64,000 bases of DNA from Raphanus sativus (taxonomy: Eukaryota > Streptophyta > Magnoliopsida > Brassicales > Brassicaceae). The DNA lies in assembly GCF_000801105.2 (NCBI RefSeq), contig NC_079515.1, positions 23,521,407 through 23,585,406 of the forward strand. The letters run 5' to 3'. Below are positions 24,402-35,531 of the stretch, one piece after another. Made by a program: the position numbers and the translations under genes. Each line of letters begins with the position of its first letter. Within the stretch, counting starts at the first letter, position 1. The notes beneath the pieces were generated by a model that was given only the letters and a program-made list of their open reading frames with translations, had not been told where the DNA came from and did not search any database.

Positions 24402-26054
24402 ATGGCAAGTAACATCATAACTAGCCTGTCAACGACACTAGTTCTTCCCCAGAGCTTCACTCGACCTGCAAATACGAGGTATTATTATTTTGAGTATCAC
24501 AAGTAGTTGCTTGCTTTGTTGGATCTTGGAACTAAAGTTTCATTAGCGGCCCTCCATACTATTAGCAACGTTCGCCCTTTATGTAGAGTGAATTGTCTTT
24601 AGTGTAGTAGTTTACATATCACTGCTGGTATCATCAAGGTCTCAGGTTCAATACTTGATAGCAGCAGCCGGGGTCATTTAAAAGTCAGGACCGGTATTAA
24701 CCCCAAGATCATAGTTAAAGTTTTCTTAGGCTTAGGACATACTTACAGAAACTGTCTCTAGATTCAAGGTTTACTTATCTCAGATTTGCGGTTAGGAGGA
24801 TCAACAGTAGATCTCACGATTCCAAAGGGTTTCTGAAGAAGTCAACAGTAAAATGTTCCTTGGAGAATCCCATTGAAAGCAAGGAGACTTTGAGAAAGCA
24901 TTTTGTTGCAGGGTTTGCTACCATTTTGCTTCTCTCTCAGGCAGGCCAGGTATTATGATGCTTTAGCCAACATTGCGATAGGCATGCTCGTTTGCTCCCA
25001 AGGACCATTTGAATTTTGTGAGTTTTCCTTGGCAGGGTGTTGCATTGGATCTCTCATCAGGTCAGGATCACAACATTTGTCAACTGGGAAGTGCTGCTGT
25101 GGAAGAAAACAAACCTACTCTTCCACTTGATAATGACCCGGAAGAGATGATGATGATGATGATGATGATGATGAGAGGCATGACTGCTAAGAACTTTGAC
25201 CCAGTTAGGTACTCTGGAAGATGGTTTGAAGTAGCTTCTCTTAAGCGTGGCTTTGCTGGTCAAGGCCAAGAAGATTGCCATTGCACACAGGTATACTGTT
25301 AAAAACGTCTCATCCTCTAAAAAGTATAACGTGAGAAGAGCAATTAATAATCTCATCTTGAGTACATTCAGCTTCTGTTTTCAACTTTTTGCAGGGAGTA
25401 TACACGTTTGATATGAAGGAACCAGCTATAAGGGTAGACACGTTTTGTGTTCACGGTAGCCCTGATGGGTATATAACAGGAATCAGAGGAAAAGTTCAAT
25501 GCGTTGGAGCACAAGACCTGGAGAAAACTGAGACTGACTTAGAAAAGCAAGAGATGATTAAAGAGAAATGTTACCTTCGGTTTCCCACCATTCCTTTCAT
25601 CCCCAAGTTGCCTTATGATGTCATAGCTACAGACTATGACAACTACGCTCTTGTTTCTGGAGCCAAAGACAGGAGCTTTGTTCAGGTGATGATGGATGAT
25701 GATTCAATGTGTTTGAGAATATCTGTGTGTTGATTCTTACATAAAGTAATATGTGTGTGTTGGATGATATGTCAGGTATACTCAAGGACACCTAACCCGG
25801 GACCTGAGTTCATAGCCAAGTACAAAGACTATTTGGGGCAGTTTGGGTACGACCCGGAGAAAATAAAGGATACTCCACAGGACTGTGAAGTGATGTCTGA
25901 TGGTCAGCTAGCTGCTATGATGTCCATGCCAGGTATGGAGAAAACGCTGACAAACCAGTTTCCAGATCTTGAACTAAGAAAGGCAGTCCAGTTTGATCCC
26001 TTCACAAGTGTGTTTGAAACCTTGAAGAAACTGGTCCCACTCTATTTCAAGTAG
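24402..26054 (+). CDS. CHL: Chloroplast lipocalin (CHL/LCNP)
   Basis: Plastid lumenal lipocalin that protects thylakoid lipids and is needed for sustained photoprotective quenching (qH). Five exons: 24402-24478, 24808-24949, 25036-25290, 25395-25685, 25776-26054; 347 residues. A Ser/Thr-rich transit region is followed by a hydrophobic segment (HFVAGFATILLLSQAGQGVA) that looks like a lumenal targeting signal. The lipocalin core starts with the G-x-W signature (NFDPVRYSGRWFEVASLKRG) and includes Cys residues in DCHCTQ, DTFCVHG and KVQCVG likely to form disulfides. A run of nine Met codons (25147-25173) links targeting region and barrel. C-terminus ends LKKLVPLYFK as in the family. Intron 1 carries a probable SINE relic. 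Orthologue of At3g47860. Confidence 0.93.
24560..24720 (+). mobile_element. Probable SINE relic in CHL intron 1
   Basis: An A-box-like TTTAGTGTAGTAGTTTA near 24598 and a B-box-like CAGGTTCAATACTTG near 24643 are spaced as in tRNA. They are followed by a SINE-like body (GGGGTCATTTAAAAGTC, GGTATTAACCCCAAGATCAT). The 3' tail and target duplication are not clear, so it is old or only partial. Confidence 0.5.
25147..25173 (+). repeat. (ATG)9 microsatellite inside CHL
   Basis: Nine in-frame ATG codons encode a poly-Met linker before the lipocalin domain. Trinucleotide slippage keeps frame, so length should vary between accessions. On the opposite strand it produces a spurious poly-His frame. Confidence 0.9.
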
Positions 26055-26527
26055 AGAAGCTTCTCTGCCCCCTCAAGAGTCTTTTTGAATTCTGAATGTA
26101 GATTATTTATGCTGCTTGTACACCTGACTGAGTGAGTGTATAGATATGAATTATTTTCTAAGATAAAGTCATATGAGCACAAAGTCTTATTAATAGATAT
26201 ATGTGTTAAAATTATTTAATTTAACTATATATTATACCATGAAAAATAGAATTGTAATTTAATTTTCATGTAATGTGTTGTGAACTCCATTTTGATAAAT
26301 CGTTTGCCGTGAGAAGAATAAGAAAAATAAAAAAGAGAAGCGTCATTTAAACGACATCGTTGTGTGTGACTTAGTGAGTAAAACCGGACATGAGATCTGA
26401 AGGGAATATGTTCAATTTGATCTGTAATAACGCACATAAATCTCCGGTTAGAATAAGCGGAGGAGTTGTCAAAGAAGACGAAGACTGGACTTTTGTTTCG
26501 CGACGTCTCCGAGAGAGAGAGAGAGAG

Positions 26528-27402
26528 ATGGGGATAGTAAGTAAAGCTGGAGATTGGTCGTTCAAGGCCTTCACGGCGGGGCTAGGGTTCGCCACCATCT
26601 ACCTTACAGCCACTTTCTCCGTTAATGTCTACCGTGGCCTTTCTTGGCACAATTCTCAATCTGTAAGTTGTTTCTTCTTTGATTTGATTGCTTCTGAGAT
26701 GAGAGATTGTCTAGATTTAGGGCATAACCAAACCCTATAACGATAAAACCACAGAAAATACAATCTCTTCAGACACACTTAGTTATAAGCCTACACCTGA
26801 CTAACTGCTCTCTGCTATATTCATTCACTCCTAGGCTAGACAGACATAGCAAGAGTTAAACCCCCTGAGCTGAAACTCCAGCCAGTTGCCTAAAACTACT
26901 TCACATTTCTTGTCCTCTGTGTCATGGCTTATATCATAACACTTGTGTGTATTAGATTGCTAAGATTTTTTTTTTTTTGTCATATGGAGTAACATTCATT
27001 TACCTTATGCAGTTTCTTTGGTAAGGATAATGATTACTCTTATTAGTAGTAGCAGAAAAGAAATACAATGGGTTTATCACTTTTTCATCAATGTTCATGT
27101 CCTCTTAAAGATGTGTTTTTTTTAAGCAATATGCTGTAACGATCCATGGTTTTGCCTTCACCTTTTTTACTTGGATCTTTTGTTTACATTTTGTTTATCT
27201 TTGTTTTGTTGACGATCCATGGTTTTGCCTTGACCTCTTCTTGGTTTATGAATTAAGCTGCTGATATACATTCATTCACCACTGTTAAATCTCATTTCCA
27301 AAGATAAAAAACGATCATGTTAGGAAGTACATGACTAAGAATTCATGCTTCTTTTCCTTGCAGAAGCTGGAGATGGAGCAATCTGAAGAAGAAACCGAAT
27401 GA
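26528..27402 (+). CDS. Small single-pass membrane protein, unknown function
   Basis: Two exons, 26528-26662 and 27364-27402, encode 57 residues: MGIVSKAGDWSFKAFTAGLG, then a hydrophobic span (about residues 16-36, ATIYLTATFSVNVY), R-G-L-S-W-H and an acidic tail ending SEEETE. The exon junction is phase 0 with GTAAGT and CAG. The start at 26528 lies just after a (GA) run; an upstream in-frame ATG at 26390 would add 46 poorly convincing residues. I believe it matches a conserved unknown near At3g47836, next to SDH7 in Arabidopsis too. The N-terminus has no clear signal peptide. Function unknown. Confidence 0.7.
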
Positions 27403-27958
27403 TCTGAATTAAGCTCTGCTCTCTCACGCAGCAGATGCTTCTTTCCATTAATATTTGCGAATGTTGTTTCGTTGCATACACCAAGTATATCTTTGTTTCG
27501 ATTCTAGGAACAATGAAATAAAAAAAAAAGATGAATTTTTTTTGGTTTGATATAGTTCACTAAACTTTGTGATGTGATTCTGAATGTTCCATAGTATACC
27601 AAAAAGGCAAACTTTTACACTAGATCCACTATATTACGGATAAGTATTAAACAAGCTTAAGTTGCTTAAATTTGACTGTATTATAGGCGCAATCTTTGAG
27701 CTCGTGACAAACGAGTCCTTCTGGTCCATTGAGTTTCTTTCTCAAATCATAACTGCGTTGCTTTATTCTATCAATAGCGATTTGGGTTTCTCGGAAAAAA
27801 AAACAACAAATACAAGGAAACAAAAACACCAAATCCTTTTTGGTTTATTCACTTATTCAGAGCAAAAGCCAACATGAACTTTTGAGATTTACTAAAAAAA
27901 AAAGAGGAAGAAGGAAGGGTGATGATCAAACTCATATGAGCTTTACTCCTGCAGCAGC
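27403..27958. other. Convergent intergenic region, nothing recognised
   Basis: Holds the 3' ends of the small membrane protein gene and of SDH7. No other structure supported. Confidence 0.5.
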
Positions 27959-28602
27959 TTAATCTTCCTTTTGCAATGTTGCTCTCGCATAGATCTCATA
28001 GCAGCACCCTGAATGAAACAAGCACACATGAGTAATGCTTTTCAACTCAAAACACAAAACACTAATATGTCATCAAACCTAAACTACAAAGTGTAGAAAA
28101 TTTGTTAGCTTTCCATCAAAGGAAAAGACAGGCTGATGATAATACACAATAAAATAACATACAAGCAAGTGACAAACATAAATGTTACGAGGAACAACAT
28201 ATTAGGTGAAGCACAACACAAGATGAGAGAGAAAGAAAATGTATTTAGATGTAGTAGGTACGGTAGGTAGGGTACCAGCAAGAAGGACAAGAGTGAGAAC
28301 ATCTCCAGCTTTTTTCAATTGGCGTACTCCTTTCTTATGCGACTTGAATCTCCTCAAAGCATCATTCTCAGCCAAGAGCTGGAGACAAAAAAAAAAGACA
28401 ACTCATAAAGAAACTATTAATCAATTACACTGCTTTTTAAAATTCAAACCCGAATCATCTGTTAGAACAGATCCGATCCCTCCTACTACACTAGATAGGG
28501 ATTAAAAGATAGTTACATCTTTCTCGCGAGTTCCTAGCTCAACATGGAACCCACGACGGGATTGAGCTAAGGCGCCATCCGGCTTCTGCTCAAAATAGAG
28601 AT

Positions 28603-28639
<37 letters not shown>

Positions 28640-28767
28640 AAAACGAGATTCTGTTCTAATATAGATCAAATGAATCCGTTTTTAAAGAGAGATTCATTCG
28701 ATGGGAAAACCTGGGAAGAAGATCGGAGGTGAGATGCAATCGAGGTGTTGTTTAGCAAAAACGCCAT
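27959..28767 (-). CDS. SDH7: Succinate dehydrogenase subunit 7 (mitochondrial complex II)
   Basis: Plant-specific accessory subunit of mitochondrial complex II. Exons on the minus strand: 28711-28767, 28517-28585, 28276-28378, 27959-28008; 92 residues, phases consistent. The N-terminus [19 protein letters not shown] is a typical mitochondrial presequence (basic, hydroxylated, no acid). RRGFHVELG follows, where cleavage is likely. A basic stretch ([16 protein letters not shown]) precedes a hydrophobic helix (VLTLVLLAG) and the conserved end [15 protein letters not shown]. Intron 1 contains a (GA)n run at about 28602-28637. Orthologue of At3g47833; the second Arabidopsis copy is on chromosome 5. 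Confidence 0.92.
28602..28637. repeat. (GA)n microsatellite in SDH7 intron 1
   Basis: About eighteen GA units with no interruption. Confidence 0.9.
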
Positions 28768-29725
28768 TTCTATCTAAGCAAGCCTTTCAATCAATTAAGA
28801 GTAAGACCAAACGATCGATCGATAGCAACGATTGATGAGAGACGCAAGACAAGACGGAGTAAGTTTATTATGTGTTTTGCTCTTTGTCCCCAAACCTAAA
28901 TTAATTATTTAATTCTGACCTCCAAATTTGTCCCTCGTTTAATTGCCACTTGATGCAAAGTAATCATCATTTACAAACGTACTACTACTGTACTCTCTTT
29001 TTATTATTGTTCTCTAAAATTGAAGAGGCTCGGATTGATGCAGTCTATAATAGTGGCGGCAGACAAAAGTGTATAGTTAGATCTGTGTTTTACTCGTGTT
29101 CAGATTAATAAAAGTACATACTCAAGAGAGGGATTATGAGACATATATCAAAATAAACACACACACACCATACAATATATCAAACCAAGCCAACAAACAA
29201 ACGAGTTATAATCTTGGTTATATAAACTAAACCAGAAAACTTAAAGATCGCAAATTAAGGGACACTGCTAGCAACCCCATGTGCATATTACAGACAAGTT
29301 CATGTCGAATTTGAGCTTATTGGTGGCTGATCTGAACATAGCTTGTGTTCGTGTCTGCCTAATTTAACGAATTTTCAAATGTTAATATTTTAATAAGCTA
29401 AACGGGTTTCAAACGGGCGTTAAGGTTAAACGGGCTTTATATAAAAGGGCTTTCCCGTTGTAACATAATCCCTAAAAATGTCCGGGTTTTTTTTGTGGGT
29501 TGATTTGGTTCTTGTCAAAAATGGAATAATAGTTAACCGGTTAATGTCAAAAGTATTTTTGGTACGTCGAGAGGAGCGATCATCAGACAGAGAGCTAGAA
29601 GAGAAAAAAAAAAAGGAAAAAAGAAAGGGATCTTCCCAATCCCATGGACGATCTCTGAGAAACCAAATCCATCTGGTAAAATTTCAATCCTGATCCGGGA
29701 GGCTCGATTATTATTTTTGTTGGAA
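28768..29725. promoter_or_regulatory. Divergent promoter region SDH7 / VPS29
   Basis: The two genes point away from each other across about 960 bases. A TATATAAAA box at 29438-29446 lies about 280 bases before the VPS29 start codon on the plus strand and fits its promoter. No clear TATA box was found for SDH7, as is common for housekeeping genes. Confidence 0.55.
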
Positions 29726-30460
29726 ATGGTGTTGGTATTGGCATTGGGGGATATACATGTACCCCAAAGAGCGGCTGATCTACCCCCAAAGTTCAAATCC
29801 ATGCTCGTTCCTGGCAAGATTCAACACATCCTCTGCACTGGCAACCTCTCCATCAAAGTATTAAATGCCTTTTTTTTTTCTTTCTCTTTTTTCTTAAATA
29901 ATTTTTTTTTTAGTATTTCAGGAAATACATGACTACTTGAAGACGATCTGCCCTGATTTGCATATAGTTAGAGGCGAGTTTGACGAAGATGCACGTTACC
30001 CCGACACTAAAACCTTGTCTATTGGCCAATTCAAGCTCGGTCTCTGCCACGGCCACCAGGTTTGATTACCACAATCTCCCTCTTTACCATCAACTATCTG
30101 TCTACATTATTGTCATCATCCATGTTCCCTTTTAAAAAAAGAGCTTCTTCATACATACAGGTGATCCCATGGGGCGATTTAGACTCACTAGCCATGCTTC
30201 AGAGACAGCTCGACGTGGACATACTTGTCACTGGACATACTCACCAGTTCACTGCCTACAAACACGAGGGAGGAGTCGTCATCAACCCGGGCTCTGCTAC
30301 TGGTGCTTACAGCACCATTAACCAAGATGTTAACCCGAGCTTTGTTCTTATGGATATCGATGGTCTTCGTGTTGTCGTCTATGTCTACGAGCTCATCGAT
30401 GGCGAGGTTAAAGTCGACAAGATCGATTTCAAGAAGGCCTCCTCCACTTCTGCTCCTTAA
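29726..30460 (+). CDS. VPS29: Retromer subunit VPS29 (MAG1)
   Basis: Core retromer component that recycles vacuolar sorting receptors from prevacuolar compartments. Exons 29726-29857, 29922-30059, 30161-30460; 189 residues, the usual family length. It has a metallophosphoesterase-like fold with ALGDIHVP (metal ligands D, H), [29 protein letters not shown] and VTGHTHQF, then [11 protein letters not shown]. As in other VPS29 proteins the canonical His of the G-N-H block is replaced (TGNL), consistent with a scaffold role rather than catalysis. Start chosen at MVLVLALGD, matching the family; three upstream in-frame codons are leader. It ends 111 bases from the convergent ABCA gene. Confidence 0.95.
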
Positions 30461-30571
30461 TCCCGTTTGGAACTTTCTTTAGCTTCAATAATCTTTATAG
30501 ACTTTTGGTTTAAGCGTTCTATTTGTTCAACTAATTAAAGATAATGTTTGACACTCTTATCATAAAGAAGT

Positions 30572-33500
30572 TCAAATATTTGCAACCTTTACAAACACAT
30601 CTTCAAGCGTTGTGTCAGCAAGTCCCCAAGCAACCACCGGGAACATCTTCTTTGCCTTCTCCACCGCCTCAAACACCTCAGCGATCTTTGTCTCCTTCTT
30701 TGGCAGCTCGAACTTTTGAGTCCCCGAGGTTCTATATATCTTCTTTGCGTTCTTGGAGATGCTACGCACTAGTTTCTCCACTTCTTCCTCTTTTTCCTCT
30801 GAGCTTGTCATTGTCAATACATAGGATCCTCCATATCTACCCTTCAACTGTCATTACGTAATTAATTTTCAGTTAAAACTTTCTGAACGTCGATAGCTCT
30901 AGTTCGTTTCTTATGAATATATAAGTCAAAAACATGAACTGTTTGAGTTTTAACCTCCTTAGGATTGCCTATGCATTGCAAACTTCCATTGACGAATATT
31001 CCAAGACGATCACATAACACTTCAGCTTCTTCCATTGAATGTGCTGAAACATATAACCAAAGCTAATGGAGAATACAATAAAGGGGCAGACGAAGAATGG
31101 AGATAAGAAGATATATACTAGTGAGTATTATCGCTCCTTTCCGCTTAGCACGTTTCACTACGTCCCATAAACTTTTCCTCGAGGCTGGATCAAGCCCAGT
31201 ACTTGGCTCATCCATGTAAACAACCTTGACAAATTTCCTCAAAAAGACTTTTGTTACATGATTACATCTAACAAGTTAAAATGACATAATAATAATGAAG
31301 AGAGGTTTTTCAAGTTACTTTAGGGTTTCCTATAAGAGAAATGGCAACGCTTAGCCGTCTCTTCATCCCTCCGCTGTATCTTCTAACCTCTTTGTCTCCA
31401 TTTCCTCCATGAAAAAGGTTCACACTGCGTAGTGACTCTTCAACAGCCTAAAAAGGGACAACACTCTCTGTTTTTTACTCTTTCTTAATTTCCTTTGCAC
31501 ATAAACCAGTCAAGTGAAAACATAAACTTACTTGTGTTAAGACAGAACCTTTAAGATTCTTGAGCCTTCCATAGAAAAGTAGATGCTCCCTTCCACTCAA
31601 TTTATCCCACAACAGACTGTGTGTGTATAATGAAACGAAGTAAGAAACAGTGTAGCCTCAGAAGAAAAAAGAAGATTGCACATTTTATAATTTATTATAG
31701 ATTTTTACTCGTGTTGCGGACAGACTCCAATTGTTGTATATATCCTATCCATATCGGTTAAAATGTCAAGGCCTTGGACGAACGCTGTGCCAGATGTTGG
31801 TTTAATGATTCCTGTCATCTACACATAACATTTGACTCAAGTTTATAAGAAGAACAAAGGAATATCAATAATTAAAAAAAAATATGAATGTAAAAATTAC
31901 AGACCATGTTGATGAAAGAGGTTTTGCCAGCTCCATTAGGACCAAGCATGCCAAAACATTCTCCTTGAGGTAAAGCAAGAGATAATCCTCTTACCGCCAG
32001 TTTCTTAGGGTTCCCGTCTTTACCTGAGTATACCTTCTTCAGATTATTGCATAAAACCGCGCAGTTTCCAGTTGATTCAAGTAGATACTGCTCCACTTTC
32101 TCCCTCTTGACACCATAACAATCTTTAAGTCTAGCAAATTTTTTTGTCAAATACTGAAAACCATAATCTTGTCTTATGTGTTTGTTTACCTCTTGACACA
32201 CATCTGGTTTGGAAACCTGTTTGTTAGAAGAAGAGTAGTGTTGTTGTTGTTTCTTCTTCTTTGAAGGACTTTGCATGAAGAAGAAGAAGAATGGATGTTT
32301 ACTAGAGTAAGTGATTTGATCAATGTAAAACGCTGAAACAAGAAGTAGAAGCCACTCAATGAGCATGATCCAAGTCACTTCTTTCATTCCATCCCCAAAA
32401 TCTCTCCATCTCATTCCGTGAACCCCACGGTAGTCTGCCGCAAACGCAGACTGTGATAACTCATATAGCCCACGGTACAACGAAAACCCAGGGTATAACT
32501 CCATTGCAATGATCCATCCTCCTATTAAAAAAAACTCATAAACCTTGCTTTTAAATTTTTTTTTGGACTACTACTAGCAAATGCTTGAGTGGGGGATTTA
32601 AGAACTTTTACTTGGGAAGTGAGGATCTTCCAAGAAGAATTGAAAAAGAAAGATTCCTAGGAGTCCAGTTCCAAAGACATATATGTATGCTATAACTGAA
32701 ATGATTTTCAAAACGAATAAATTGTAACAATTTTGTGTTGCGAATTTTAGAATCAAGACCAAGATGGATACTAGTATACTACTGTACCTGTAGCAGTTTT
32801 AACATCTGAGAACATTGCGGATGCTAAGAAAGCGACTGATATTTGAAGATTTATGCTAATCAAAAAGAACACAAGCTGGATACTATAGTCATTGAGCCTG
32901 AAGAAGTTTAGCCCTGGAGTAAAAGATTAACAAGTTCTTGAGAATGTACATAGAAAGACATATAGAGTCTGTGGCAATAGTTAGTTAGTTACCAATGGCT
33001 GAACCGAATATGGCGAAGCACAACATGTATAGAATGGAGACAAGAACAAAATAGGTGTATGAAACAATCCAGTAAGGAGCATCACCAAGTCCATGCATCT
33101 TCATCATGATTCTTAACCTCTGTTGTTTCTCATAGACCAGTGTGGTTAAGATCACCTTTACATGATATCCAGATTAAAAAAAACTTCAATGAAAAGCCAC
33201 GAGAGAAGGGATTGTTTGATGCATTGAGAGAATCTTTTAAAGACTTACAGGGAATAACAGCAGTATCACCCATGTGAAGAAGAGCGGACCGATTAGGGAG
33301 GTGATGTCTAGGGCCAGTTTAGTCTCTGGTTTGGGCATTTCTTTGATATACTCAAACAGGATCTTTGTCTGAGAACCTTTTAGAAACTCAAGATATGCAT
33401 TAGATGCCTGGAAAACGTTACAGACAAAAAAAAAAAGAACTCAAATTGTGTAGTAAATGATACTCTTGAGATGGGCAAAGGCTTATTAAGCAAAATATGC

Positions 33501-34779
33501 ACCAGGTTGACCAAGCGAGGGACTCGAATCAGAGCCATAGGGCGAATCACTGTATTGTTCTTGTAGGTAGAGTTGTACCAAACATTAACGTTGAGTCTGT
33601 TCCTATTTGTGTTCTGATAATCAAAAGCTACAAAAAATGGAAGCTTAAGTCACAGAAGTACACTACTATCTAAACAAATATCATTGGTGAGATGAGATGA
33701 GAGACCTGCAGGATACTCGTTGATCTTCTCTTCTTGATTTCCTTTTCGATAACCTTTGAAAAGCTCTTTGTTCACATCAGAAGAACTATTCCGCCACAAG
33801 TTTAGTCCTCTGACACAGTTTATCTCTAATATATACTCAAAAAGGCAAACAACACACAAGACATATTAAATACTCTGTTTTCTTGGAATACATCAAGATT
33901 TGGCAGACTTATGTTAAATACCTTTGGGGAAAGAAAGAGGTGGTTGGTGTATTAAGATTGAGAAAGAAGAGTTTGGTGAGCATTGATGTTTGATATTGTA
34001 GATGGGGATATCTGAGATGAAAGAAGAGTCCATATAATTGGTGTATGCTGTCAAAGATGATGACCCCTGCATGCAATATAGTATAAAGTTACAGAATCCA
34101 AAATGAAGCGAAATACAAAAAAAAAAAAAAATACATAGATTCTTTTAAGAACTTACCAATACATAATTAGCTAAATCTCCATCAAACTCAGGTGAATTAC
34201 TATACATATTCTGCATCAGATCTGGAAAACAAAACAACTTATTGAACACAAAATAGAAAGCAAATCTGTAAAAAGGAGTTATTGATAATATGGTTTTATA
34301 CTTTCTCCAAGCGACTGGTTATTCCCGGTAAAGAGAAAGGTGACAGGTGAAGAATGGCTCAGGTATGGAGAAGTCGCGGCTCGGTATTGAGGAGACGGGA
34401 TTTGAAGTAATGGAGTCCATTGAGATGGGCTAGGAATGGCGCAAAACGCTGCTTGATCTGAAGTAGAATACCTTAAGCCACAAGTATTCTCGTTTAAGCA
34501 CCCACATTGACCATGGTCCGCGCTGAATTGAGAGTCAAAGAGCATCTGAATAACAACGAGAAGTAGACAGAGGAAGAAAGGGATCGTGACGAGACGTACA
34601 TTGCTCCATATGTTACGTTTCTGCATCAAAGAACAAACAAGGCAACATGTTTACTCTGTTTAGGCTGTTTAAATAAAATTCTTTTGAGAAAAAAAAATTG
34701 AAACCTGGAAAACTAAATTCTTCCTAAGTAAAGCATCGGCTTGAGTAAAGATACTTGCAGGACTTGAATCCGCCATCAT
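30572..34779 (-). CDS. Half-size ABCA-subfamily ABC transporter
   Basis: Seventeen exons on the minus strand: 34705-34779, 34302-34620, 34157-34221, 33922-34066, 33706-33825, 33503-33627, 33249-33407, 32993-33155, 32788-32913, 32612-32689, 31905-32521, 31709-31818, 31532-31616, 31319-31447, 31119-31224, 30955-31043, 30572-30847. All phases agree; 928 residues. N-terminal helix ([16 protein letters not shown]), a large Cys-rich loop, then several helices ([16 protein letters not shown] onward). One nucleotide-binding domain: Walker [11 protein letters not shown]-loop CPQHE, signature [10 protein letters not shown], Walker [15 protein letters not shown]-loop THSMEEAE. Half-size ABCA proteins likely dimerise and act in lipid handling; substrate unknown. 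Arabidopsis carries a tandem array here (At3g47730-47790); I see one gene. Confidence 0.93.
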
Positions 34780-35531
34780 TTATAGTGTAAAAAGATTTGA
34801 AAATGAAATCTCTGAAAAAAAATGTTTTCTTGAATGTGTATATAGACGCTAGGGAAGGCATACAGTTGTAGTAGCTTATGGTGTTTCTTTATCAGGATAT
34901 AAGAGATGACATATATTAACTGTACACGTTACTGAAGTGGCATACAGATATTGGACAATAGGGTTGTGTTTTCTTGTAAATTCTATTTCGTGTAGGCCAC
35001 GTAAGAGTCTTGCTTGCATCACTCACCTAAGAAATGTACTCTTTACCAAAACCTATATACGTATGCATATATAATAATAAGATTTAAGTTCTTTTGTTCA
35101 TTGGCACAAGTGAATATCTCAACCATATCCATTTAAAGCTTATTTTCTTAGGAAGCCACAGTGTTCAAAAAATCGGTTTATACAAAATGATTTTCTTAAA
35201 CAAGTTTTCTTTTTAAGGGTCTGTACGGTATCTCGGCACTATTCCATATAAAACGTCTTAACTTTTGTTTAGAAATTTGGAAAATGAGCACCCGACCTGG
35301 TAGTTCTAGAGTTTTGGGTTTTGCAACCGTAACAAAAACAAAGTTTCAGTTATTATCAAACTAAAGCTCTCTAATAGAAAAGCTCATTCATCTTCACGTT
35401 TCGCCAAGTCCCTTTAACAAAGGAAACTTTTGCAGAGAAGGCCATGTCTAAGCCATTGTTCAACAACTCTAGAAAAAGAAAAAGAACTGATCCGAAAATG
35501 TCTTCTACTTAGGATTATAAATAGTCAGAGC
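34780..35531. other. ABCA promoter and EB1 3' flank
   Basis: No other gene recognised. The ABCA leader lies immediately right of 34779 (minus-strand gene). Confidence 0.5.

Noticed and set aside
25057..25356. Minus-strand frame with a poly-His run opposite the lipocalin gene
   Set aside because: It is the reverse reading of the (ATG)9 repeat in a real plus-strand exon.
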